This document shows positions 28,701 through 40,700 of a stretch of 64,000 nucleotides of DNA, in pieces; the first letter of the stretch is position 1, and the number at the start of each line of letters is the position of its first letter. The notes beneath the pieces are model-generated. The model was not told the DNA's origin, ran no database searches, and saw only the letters and a list, made by a program, of their open reading frames with translations. The position numbers and the translations under genes are program-made. The DNA lies in contig NC_134415.1 of NCBI RefSeq assembly GCF_030867145.1, positions 12,440,417 through 12,504,416 on the forward strand, written 5' to 3'. The DNA comes from Opisthocomus hoazin (Eukaryota > Chordata > Aves > Opisthocomiformes > Opisthocomidae).

Positions 28701-31700
28701 AAATTCGGTTTTTCGAAGTACCTTTCCCATCTGCTCTTTTATCAGTTTTGGTGCTTCTGCAGTCACAGTTCTCCAGTTGGAAATAAATCAGTTGCAACAG
28801 CTCAGTGAATGTTTGTTTTCTTATGTTTCTTTTTGCAGATGATGCAGTAGCTGGAATAGAGAAAAAGATTATAGAAGCTTTTGAGGTGTTTGACCATGCA
28901 TGCAATAAAACTGTGGATGTCAGGTTTGTAAATGCCTTCACACAGAAATATTACAGGATACAGTATAGAGATAAATAACACCCTAAACCCGCCTCTGCTT
29001 TATCAGAATGTGTAGTTGTGACAGTCCTTTTGGCCCTGATCGGACAGTTGTGTCTTTACTTGTTTAGTAGACATTTTGCATTGTTCAGTGGTTGAAAACT
29101 GAAACTGGCTTGAGAGAGGGATGCTGGGTCTGATGGAGTACAGAGGTAAGAGGAAACTGCAGCTAGACACGAAGTCTGAGGCTGCAATTACTCCTAGAAA
29201 ATCTCTGCTCTGATAGCTCACTTGGCATGACACATCCTGGATCCTGAATGGATCCGCTCGCTTTTGGGAGAGTCCCAGCAGGTCAAGGGGTGACCCCGGT
29301 AGCATGTGTCACAGCTGCCTGCTCGCCATAGGTGCCTCCGACCTCAACGCTGCCTGCATGTCCCTCTGCCTCTGGGGTGCATATAATTTGATGATGATGG
29401 TGATAATAATATGAACATAAAGATGATAATACTTGATTGCACCGGAAGTCCATTTAGCCCAGTACCCTCATCTGAGCTACTAGTAGTTACTTGAGGGAGG
29501 AATATAAGGAATTAGCAAATACGCAGTATTTCTTGTTGGTTTTTGTGCATCTGCCACATTATGATTTGAGAGGTGCCTGGGTTGTTTGTTTTTTTTTTTG
29601 TCTTATGGTAAATAGCAAACAATTTTTCTCTGTTAATCTTCTCGACACCATTAATGATTTCATAGCTGTCTGCACATCCGTCTTCCACCACAGCAGTTTA
29701 AGACTGATGCATCTGCATATGTTTAATCTCTTAGGAGATGCTATTCCATAGCTCTGGCCATTGTTTTTTTTGCTCCTTCTTGTTTAGCTTTCTACTTTTT
29801 GAAATGGGACGACCAGAACTGGGGGAATGGGATGCATAGGAGGGAGTCAGGAGGGAGAACTACTGGCACTGTACCTTTGTAGTATAAATCATAGAATCAT
29901 AGAATCATAGAAAGTTTTGGGTTGGAAGGGACCCCTAGAGGTCATCTAGTCCAACCCCCCCGCAGCGAGCAGGGACACCGCTAACTAGATCAGGCTGCTC
30001 AGAGCCCTGTCCAACCTGGTCTTGAATGTTTCCAGGGATGGGGCCTCCGCTACCTCTCTGGGCAACCCGTTCCAGTGTTTCACCACCCTCATTGTAAAGA
30101 ATTTCTTCCTTATATCTAGCCTAAACCTACCCTGTTTTAGTTTAAAACCATTACCCCTCATCCTGTCACTGCTGTCTCTACTAAACAGATTGTCCCCATC
30201 TTTCCTATAGGCTCCCTTTAAGTACTGAAAGGCTGCAATCAGGTCTCCACGCAGCCTTCTCTTCTCCAGGCTGAACAAGCCCAACTCTCTCAGCCTGTCC
30301 TCATAGGAGAGGTGCTCCAGCCCTTGGATCATTTTTGTAGCCTTCCTTTGGACCCACTCCAACAGTTCCAATGTCCTTCTTGTGCTGAGGGCTCCAGAGC
30401 TGAACGCAGTACTCCAGGTGAGGTCTCACCAGAGCAGAGTAGAGGGGCAGAATCACCTCTCTCGACCTGCTGGCCACGCTTCTCTTGATGCAGCCCAGGA
30501 CACGGTTGGCCCTCTGGGCTGCCAGCGCACATTATGCAATGTTATGCAATGTTATGGAAATACAAGCAAAATACAGGTCAGAATGAGTAAGAAAAAGTTC
30601 AGCAGAAGGTAAAAACATGGACTGTTAGGCTGATCAGGGTGTAACTGTCTACAAGATACAGAGCTAAAGGAAGTAAAATTTAGAAATTCCTAAATAATCT
30701 TAACTCTGGTATTTTTTAAGTTTGAATATTTGACAGCGCTACTTTAACTTCGTTTTAACATAAACATCCATACACATAACAATATGGCTTTTGTTATACC
30801 TAAAACACATGTTTATGTCTCACTGAGCAGGTTCTGAAGTTGTTACAAGCTGTTGTCATGAAAGTTTACTGAAGTAATCTTTCATATTGCCAATTACTAT
30901 TTTTACAAGGACATCACCAAAGCTTTTAATTATGAATCAATTATTGAGTATAAACACTACAAAGGAGTGTGAGAACTGGTGAAATTGTTGTCACTAGACA
31001 TTCCTTACAAAGCCAAATTGGAAAACATCTTTAAGTGTTCCAAACATGTTTTCTACATTATGAAGCAGAGGCGAGAGAGGTGCAAAGTATTTGTATGATG
31101 GCTGTAGCAATGCATGCTTATTAGTGCCTCTAAATTTAAAAAATGATGAGTACTTATAGGAGTGAAATGATTTTTCAGTTACATTAGATAGGGAGAATTT
31201 CAGGGTATGTCTCCACGCTTGGGACAGTTGCTGTTCCCTTGCCCATAGGGCTCACTGGGAGGAGCGCTCACCTAAAGCTCTTGGCCCATCCCCGGGGAGG
31301 TGCCGGATGCCCCTGGCTGGGGCTGCCCCGGTGCCCCCGACTGCCTGGCTCCGGGCTGGGGCTGCCCCGGTGCCCCTGGCTGTCCGGCTCCGGGCTGAGG
31401 CTGCCCCAGTGCCCCCAGCTGCCCAGCTCCAGGCTGGGGCTGCCTGGTGCCCCCAGCTCCTGACTGGGGGGTGGGCCAGACCCTGGCTGGGGTCCTCCCC
31501 CACCAGCCGCTGCGGGGACCCCCTGCCACTTCCCCCTGCCCCAGCCCTCAGCGCACCATTGCCCACTGGTTGCTTATCTTTTGTCATCTGCATCTACGGT
31601 CCAGGCTCACTAGCTTTAAGATTCACCTCACTCCTCACTCCATCGTATAGAATCATCGAATCATTAAGGTTGGAAAAGACCTCTAAGGTCATCAAGTCCA

Positions 31701-34700
31701 ACCGTCACCCCAACCCCACCATGCCTGCTAAACCATATCCCGAAGTGCCATGTTTACACGTTTTTTGAACACCTCCAGGGATGGGGACTCCACCGCTTCC
31801 CTGCGCAGCCTGTTCCAATGCCTGACCGCTCTTTCAGGAAAGAAATTTTTCCTAATGTCCAATATAATCCAGTATAATGGATATAGAGCTTGAGAAAATG
31901 TTACAGCAATGAAATGAGACAAATAATGGACTTTTAAAAATTTTATTCATTCAGACCATAAGTCATAACATGTGAGAGGGGACATTCAAAAGTCTATTTA
32001 ACATAGTAAACACACAATTTCACATTAACTTTTGTCATACTATAGTCACTGACAATGAACAACAATTTACTGTCTAATTATTCCTAGGTTCGTGTTGCAG
32101 GGCTGTATCACGAAAATGGGATTATTAGTGGCTGGTTGCCTTGTATCAGAAGGTGGCAGTACAGCACAATTCTTAACCGCAGTTGAAGGCATATGAATGT
32201 CACTGCCTGAAATATCAGATTCCTGTGAAGAATATGGAAAATTGCGCTGGCGTGACAGGCCAGCATCGGTATTGCGTGACTCCTAAAGCAGACAGAAGTT
32301 AGTGAGAAGTTAAGCATGAGGAAGACGATATTGTTTCATGCTGCTTACAACACACCCTGAGTCAAGGGCTTCCATGATTTTGCAGATCTTGTCATTGAAA
32401 GTATTATATGTAGGTTGAAGACTGTGGCACTGCATTTTATTGCGTCAGTGTTACAAAACCTGTATGAAAAGCTCATTTTAACCATCGTTTTTGTGTGCTA
32501 GAAAGCACACAGCAGGAGCTGCAGCTGCTGAACTAAGTGAGAGGAAGTGGCTGGGCGGAAAATACAGTTTGCTCTCTGGGTCCTTTAAACTCCATGTTGT
32601 TACCAAATGTGACATGGCTTTTTTGACCACAGACACTTCAAACAACATCCTGATGCCGAGGCACGCACAGACTGTCAGGAACAGCAGCCAGCAGTGCCAG
32701 ATTTTGCAAACTCTTTTGCGGGGCCTGGCTTACCTTAGTCACGGCGCAGTTTTGCTGAGCGTGAGGTGAGGCAGGAGGTGATGGTGACCGTCCCGTCTCC
32801 GACAGTCTGTGGGACAGCAGGGAGGCAGGATCTGCGTTGGGTGTTCCTCTGGGGGAGGCAAAGAATGTTTAGAAGTATCCTGTAGCTGGAAAGGATGAGG
32901 GAGTGGAGGAGTGAGAGCATCAAATACAGTGTGCCCGTACTAGAAATAGGACGCATGGTCAAGGATTATGGAAACAGGGCTAAATGTCTGACCTCGTGGA
33001 GGCCCATGGCCAAAATTCCGTTCAGGTCTGCAGGGGGCAAGCTTTCTCTGAGTCATTTGAGCAGATGGCTGCGTTTCGTAACAACTGTATGGGTGGGATT
33101 GGGTTTTGTTTTGTGACTATTTTTGTGCAGCCAGCCTTTTCCTCTCTGTCGTCTGTTGTTGTGCTTCTCACATGTTTTCGATCAGAATGGGAGCTCCTCA
33201 GGACCTGTCTGAGGGGGCCAAAGACTGACCTGTATAATTCCACGTGTGCTGGGTGCGCCACATTTGGGGCTTACTGTTATAGGATGATTTCACAAAGTAC
33301 ATTGCTTCTTTTATCTACTATTTTTATTAGGCAACCTAATTTTTCCACCAAATGTACTGGTGCAGATGAAGAAACCACAGAGGTTTGAATCATGGGAACC
33401 ACCAGCACTGTGGAGACTTACTCAAATGTGCTTGAATTTCTATGTTGCAGAATTCAACTGAAAATCACAAGCAACATTGATGCTTCTGTTATTTTGTTTT
33501 CAATCATACCATAAGTCTTATTAGTACTCTTTTTCTACAGCTATAAAGTACTTTTATTTGTAGTCTGTGATGTTGTTCATCTTAAACTTTTTTGAGGCAT
33601 TGCTGGTTTGGTCAGAATTTTATTTAAAGCCTCAGAACAGCTGCACCACGTTCAGCAGTAAATGCAAGCTATGAATATAATTTGCAGCATAAACAGGGCG
33701 GTGATAAGCCACCATGTTGGTCTGTTGGACTCTTTCAGAGCACAGCAGGGGCACAGCAGAGCTAACTCCTTCCTGACCTTTTGTAATTGTTCTTTCCTGC
33801 AATTAGAATTTGTATCTTTATAGCATTTAATATAAACATACATTTGTTACCTTTCATCTCACTATGTTTCCAAGTGTTTTATTAACTACATAAATGTTGA
33901 CTTTATTGAAATTAAGCTTAACAATTAAGAGGACAGCAGTTGAAAAGTAACCTGTATACAGTGCACTGCAACACAATGGTAAAGAATTTTTGAGGAAAGT
34001 CACAAGAACAGTAATACTCTTCCAAAAGGTCCAGAATATTTCATGTCTGTAAAAACAGATGTTGCTTAGTAAGACTCATCTTAAAAGTGCACATACACAT
34101 GCTTGTGCGTGCTTGTGTGCTTGTACATGCATGCTCCTATAGGCAAGCTCTGACCTGGTGTCTGGATTCTCAACAGACACTCTTGTATTGCAGATATACT
34201 GAGAAAGATGTTTCCTCTTCCTTGCAGAGAGCTTGGTTCAATTGTCAGGTCCCTGGGTTGCTTCCCAACTGAGGCAGAACTACATGAACTGCTTGCAAAG
34301 GTAAGGGTTTAGAACTTTTGTGGTTTTTTCAGTCTTAAACCGGCACAAGTCTGGCTCTTCTGCCTTGTTGTGTGGGAAACCAAAGCTCTTTTCCCAGAGG
34401 CTGAGAGTCTCTGGGAAGTGATTCAGGCAGGCAGGCAGTCTCTCAGGTTGCCCTGAAGGCTGATGAGGTAACAACATTGTTGGGTTAAAATGAGGAGCCT
34501 TTGGCGCTCTTTTCCTCCAGAATGTCACTGTGCCACTGTGCCAAGGTGGAGGGGCATTTAGAGAAAATGGAGGAAAAATTTGTTTTGGCTGATGAAAAAG
34601 AATGTCCTAAATCTCAATAGGATTAGGATACCCAAACCTTAACCATCTCACTCTGCTGGACATTCCATGGACACACACTGGATGATTAAGTAATAAAAAT

Positions 34701-37700
34701 TAGTTCTTGAGCAGGTGTTAAAATTATACATCAAATTCCAAAAATACACAGAGGGAAGACTCGCTATTTATTTTTCAATTTTTGTCTTCTTACCTCATGC
34801 TTGTAATAGAAAGCATGGTGTGCTGGTGCCTTGACAGAGTGTGGTTAATAAATGCGACAAAAGAGTGGGAAGAAGACTTTGTGTTCTTTAAGGAATGGAA
34901 GATGCTGGGGCTGAGAGGTGGGGGAAGGATTCTTCTCTTTTTCGTGTATAGGTCAGGTGGGAATTGGTGTCTCTTACTCTTTTCTTCCTGTCCCATTTGG
35001 ATGGTTGCAGCAGCAGTCTCTCCTTGGTATGCTTGTCTGGTCTCTTGTAGTTCGGAATTTAGTGTGAGAAGTTTTGTGCTAAGTCTTGTGAAAGTGGCGC
35101 AGCTGCTCCAAGTGAGGAAGTCCAAAGAACCATCAGAGAACGATCTTTCAACGTGGTGCTGCAGTCTGCCTGCTCTGGTTCTGTGCTCTCAGTACCAGAC
35201 AGTCCCAGCTCCCACCGACAAACAAGGCAAAATGGAAAAAGAAGTTACAGTGCTTAATATAGATGATATTTTTAGTGGCCCGCAGAGATTTTTTGTTTGC
35301 AACAAATGAACAGTGCAACTGACTCAAGATACAGAACTGAGAATAGGAAGGGGATGCTTTGACCACCCCACCCCCAAGGTCAGGGAGAACAGGAGAACTT
35401 AAGGCCTGCCTCCCTCTCTCAGAGATGGGACTTTCTCTTTTTTGTTTTTTTTTTTAATTTTCAGCATTACTGAAAATTTGTAATAAGTAATACATAACAA
35501 AGTACAATGCACTGCAGCTAGGAGGCAGAAGATTCTTGAGATACAACAGTATAACATGGATGCAGTTGCTGATTAGAAGGATATTAAATTAAAGTACAAA
35601 TACTGCAAGAAGAAAGAATACATTCAAGACTAATGGTTAACCTTAAAGAACACTGAACTGAAAGTTAAATCTCAAAGACGGTTTCATGGTGCCTGTAAAT
35701 GAAACCTTGGCATAGGCTTAGTACCAGAAGAACAGTGTCTTCTTGTAGAACCCTTAATACATTATGTTAATCACAAATACATCTTAATTTATATAAGATA
35801 CCATTATCATTGACTATGGTAATAACATTTTATCTTAATCTAGATAAAGTAAAAATTGTCTCTGTTGGCTGGTTTGTAACCAAGCTATTTCTCCAGTATT
35901 TTTGCCCATTGTAAGCTGTGATTCATTTCTATTTCTCACTACTTGTGTCTTTCAGTCATCTCATCTTCCTTATTATTAGCCTTATTGTAGCTAAACCAGC
36001 ATATGTTGCCCTCAAATTATACATATCTTCCAAATAAGCTTTCATATGATTATTTTCTCTCTAAAAATTATCATACACTGTTTCCTATATTGCCTTATGG
36101 TAAATGCTGTACTTCATAGCATATCTTTAGGCCTACTTACAAAGTTAAGATTAAATCATAAGCCTAGAGATGGCAAAAGCAGTGCTTGGAGTTTGGAATC
36201 CCAGGTTCAGCGCACCGGTCTGCCACAGATCTCCTGGATAACTCTGAAAGATGGCTTTGGTTCTTTGTGACTCAAATCCCCAGATGTTACGTGACCAGTA
36301 ATAGCATGGCTGTGAGAGCAGAGGTACAACGCGTGATGGGTGCTACAATGCGGTTGCTATCGAGCTCTGGAGGTACCCAGAGGAAGGAGACAGAGCAAAA
36401 CTCACAGAGATTGAACAAGCAGATACTGTTACTGTCACAGTCACTGTGTAAAGGGGAGGAATTATGGAAAAAGAAAAACAGCAGTGGGGAATGAGGTGTA
36501 GAACAGGAGTGAGCATGAGGAAGAGTAAGAGGATACATGCAGCTGCAAATCTGAACACTTACTGACTTAGGTGGGGTTAATATATTCAAGACACTTCTAT
36601 CTATTTCCAATAAATAGCTACCGTATTTCTTTTTCTGTCTCTGTGGACTTCTGAGCTATACTGGTTGAAGCACAGATGTTCCCTAAAACATCTTGTGTGC
36701 TTTCATATCTCAATATTTGTGATGGGTGGAATAGCTCAGTGTATTGACTAACCGTTATGTCACTGGAAAGAAGTTAAGTTTTGCCAGGTTTTTTATTATA
36801 TCTTTATCAACCTATCAAGCAGTAAAACAAATAGTTCTGTAATGGTAAAAGGTACCATTTGATTTAGCATGAAGTATTCAACAGCTTCATTTCCTTGCTA
36901 AAGATCCTTTCCGCTAGGCTCACCAAACAGAAGGGAAAAAGTGCTTTTTCAAGCCAATTTCCACTCTAAAACAGCAAGAGGTGGTGGCTGCCTGCTTTTA
37001 GCAACCAAAGCCCCTCAAGAGCACTGGAAAAGAGCACGCAGCAGTAGTTGCAGCTCTCCATTTAACCAGCTGGATGCATCAGGCATCACCCGCAGCTCTG
37101 ACCCAGCTCCCAAGAGGAAGATTTGTTACTTGGTCTTTTCCTGGCTCAGTCAGGAGATTGCAGATCAGCGACTGTTTGAGTCTTCTTTCAGTCTGAGCTG
37201 TGTCTGTGGAGAGCCTTGCAAGGTGTTGCTGCTGCCGCGTGAGACCACAAGGCGTGCATCCAGTTTCAACACAGACAGGAACAGGCTAGCTCCATTAAGA
37301 GGGCTCCTTGGAGTAAAACTTGACATTTTCAGGAAAGGGATGCACCGGGATGATAGGGGGCCGTTTTTACCACGTTGTTCATCTCCTGTGGAGGTACAGG
37401 AATGCAGTGAGAATGCTGCTAGAAGTCCCTAGTGTTTTGGGACTAACCTGTTAATTTGTTTGGGAGGAAGTTTTTCTTTGTGTAGTATTTTATGGGCTGC
37501 CTTGTGATGGTTTCGGACTGCCCTGGCTCAGTCTGCCTGCCTCTCTGGTCCTTCCCCTGATGACTCTCTCTGGCTATGAAACACGTGGAGGCAACAGATT
37601 CCATCCTTGAGGTGTGCTAGACTGGGGCTGTGTCCAAATTAACACATTAAATATGCCCAGAAACATCCTTGGGTGTTGACTCCAGCTGGCGCAGAGCAGC

Positions 37701-40700
37701 TCATGTCTACCCTGGTAAATATTTTATGCGGAGCGGCTGCCCGAGGCAGCCTGCCGGAGAACGGTCCCGGGGGTCCCAGCCAGGCCTGGGGGCTGCTGCG
37801 GGGAGCCTTAGGCGGCACGGGCCAAAATCACGCCGGGAACGTGCTGATGGCTTGCTGCTACGGGCGGTCGCATGACACTGCTCGGGGACGTTCCAGGACC
37901 TGCTAGCCTTTGCTAGTACAAACGCAGTCTGGATGTTTAAACCTCTGCTGAGTTATTATGAGAGTTTGAGAGAATCAGTTGCTTGGCATCCAGTTCCTTT
38001 GCATGAATGGTTTCTAAGCACAAGAGGGCAATATTGAGTTATTCAAAGTCTCTACGATAGCAGGCCTGTATTGCCTGGGATATTATTTCTTCCTCTAATT
38101 TCTTTCTATTTGATCACAAGCATTTCACTCAGATGTTGTGCTGCTGTGTGATATTAAAAACCTGATCTAAATACTCAAAGTCTAACTCTGTAATTTTCAT
38201 GCAGCAACCAGCCCAATTTTCTGGTTTTGCTATTAGTTAGCTACTGAGTCATATAACCTACCCTACGCAAGTTTTACGTTTAGGTAGAAGAAGAAGAGCC
38301 GACTGGATACATTCATCTGGAAAAATTTCTTCCAGTGATGACAAAAGTACTACTTGACAGAAGGTAATGGAAAGTGGATTTTCTGTGTCTGTAGTTTATT
38401 GCAGATTGACAGGATTGATTCTGAATAAATATATCTACAGGAATTTTTCGTAACTGGAAGGAGTACAGATTTTTTTTGCTATTTAAACTCAGTTTACATT
38501 AGCTTCATAGATTTTGTTTCAAAATTACTTCATCTACATAAAATTACATTGTATGGATGATATAAATAATAACAGCTTATAATAGTAAATTGTGATAGTG
38601 TGTAGCTTTTGTATTTTTAATGTGAATCAGAATTAACTTGGTATTCAACATGTTTTGTGGATCTCTGAAATATTTTATATGCAAATTGAGGTCATAACCA
38701 TTACTTTCTCTGAACGTATGAGTGACTGAGAAGCACAGTCTGTTACAGTGTGTTTTTAGTAAGTTGTATAAATCAGCTTCATATTCATGTCTCAAAACGA
38801 CTGCCGGGTACAGCTGAGTGTACACAACTAGCACTCTAAAAGACTCCCGGTCTGAAAGTCTACAACAAAAACACTGCTCGTTATTCAAAGGTACATAGAA
38901 GTCTTTGCATGTACACAGGAACTTGTGCTATTCTGATATTTTGCACTAAAAGCAAGATTACTTACAGGGAATTTGTCACTCTTTTTAAAGATGGTAGCCA
39001 AGGGTTTTGGGAGACTCAGCCTTGTCCAATACTGAGCAGTTATTTTGCACACAGAGGGCCTTTGGTAGGAGGGTGTTCTACACATCAAATAGCTGTAGGA
39101 TTTCCCAGCACTGCCTCGCAGCATCCAGAGCCAGCGGGGTCCACCCTGGGGCTGTGTTCGGGAGTCGCTGCACCCGTGTCTGGGCACGGACCAGCCAGCA
39201 GTGTCTGGGTCCCGGTGCATTGACTTCGCAGGTGCCGGCACCTCCGGCTTCTCTGGCCTTCATGGCACATTTCTGGCTCCAGACTGCTGTTCACCTTTTC
39301 ACAAAGTGATACCTTGCTGCTCTGGGCTCTCTTCTGCTCCTCCACACAAACATACAGACACACAGAGTCCCGGCCCTTCCCCCCCTTCCCCAGGCTAGTG
39401 CAGGCTTGTCAAGACCCACTTTATCTTTTGGGGCACTATGTCTGTAGTACACCTATCCAAGGGCACATGAGATTTGGATCACAAAAAACGAGGCCTCTTA
39501 GCACGTTTGATTTTTAGATAGTAAAAGAGCGAGGTGGGTCTAGATAAAATAACAAAGCAATTAGAACCTCCCTGGCTTCAACGTCTTCTCTTTAGTATTC
39601 TCGGGGGTTGGTGGGAGTCTGCTAGGATGTGGAAGGTCTCCATTGCTGCACAGGGATTCTGTTCCAGCTCTGAGATCAGGCACGCATACGCACGCACACA
39701 CGTGCCCAGTTCTCCTGTCTCTCTGAAGCTGTTAGTGACAGACCTTTTCTTTTGTAGCTACCAGCCTCCTTTACTCATCATCAGCTCATCAGACTGTCAA
39801 AGTCCCACTAGGTCATCTGTTGCCTAGCTACCAGGGTACCTGGACAGAACTTTACTGTCTTGGTTTGGCCGTCTTCTGCTCAGTGCATTTGCTACGTGGG
39901 ATGATTCAGCTATTACTGATTCCTGCTGACCCACTCAGCCAGCCCAGACATGCAGAAGCCATTCATCTGGCTCCGTAGCACAAGGGAAATTAAACAGGAG
40001 TACAATAAAAGACATAAGACGTAAAGATAAAAAGACAGTTCCAAAAAGTCAAGCTGGAAGTAAATGTTTGATTGACAGACTTAGTAAATTCCCATAGAAA
40101 AGAAGTTTTGCTTTTCCTTTAGTACTCATATTTTATTCTTCCAGAATAGTACAGCAGCCTGGCAACCAGTGACTTAACTTTTCTGATTTGATGGTTTCAG
40201 CTACTGGCCTATTCCAGAAGATGTTCTTCTACACGCATTTGAGGTCTGTAACTAAATATTCAAGTACTTAATTGCTGGAAAGAAGTTGCTGATTCTTGAT
40301 TCAGTATGGTTAAAACCACAAGTTTTATTCTTTTTCTTTAAAGGCTTTGGATGAAAAAAAATGTGGACATATTACTAAAGAGGAGCTAATCAAATATTTG
40401 ACTGAAGAAGGTAAGATGACTTCTGTAAGATCAGCATTTAAGTAAATAAACATTACATGTGTATATGGCATCTTGAGGTCCTCATTCTGCATGCCAGAAC
40501 CTGCAGGAGTAGATACATTCTCTTCAAACAGTGCTGTTGCCATGATGGGTGGCTGCAGACTAGAACATTTCACTGGTGAATAATACAGGGAAAGAATGTT
40601 TATCTGTCTGCTTGCAGACATTATAAGATAGAGATGATTATTATTAAGAATCATAATTCAATCTTATGTGTATATTTTATGATTCTGTGCACATCTCTGT

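Larger units (their letters stand above)
10763..28838 (+). other. EFCAB2: EFCAB2 intron 1 (18 kb)
   Basis: Most of the intron is unremarkable AT-rich sequence with scattered homopolymer tracts (poly-T near 14766, 18942 and 20046). It holds a GC-rich retrocopy-like block at 14.77-15.24 kb, an old LINE-like scrap at about 15.37-15.49 kb, a moderately CpG-rich patch at 16.2-16.6 kb and a palindrome at 21447-21475. I found no nested gene with recognisable protein motifs. Confidence 0.7.
28924..34227 (+). other. EFCAB2: EFCAB2 intron 2
   Basis: The intron is repeat-loaded. It carries an ancient CR1/L3-like LINE (29440-29880), a young CR1 tail directly beside it (29888-30533), a 39-bp minisatellite (31315-31470) and a second CR1 tail (31647-31866). 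The rest, 31.9-34.2 kb, is AT-rich with no supported gene. Confidence 0.75.

Noticed and set aside
31252-31768. Frames of 113-153 codons in EFCAB2 intron 2
   Set aside because: They are produced by the 39-bp minisatellite and the adjoining CR1 tail.
34782-35309. 175-codon plus-strand frame in EFCAB2 intron 3
   Set aside because: It begins at a non-ATG codon, has no domain or splice context, and its length is possible by chance.
36941-37432. 163-codon plus-strand frame in EFCAB2 intron 3
   Set aside because: It begins with GTG and has no motif and no conserved-looking pattern. It is likely chance.
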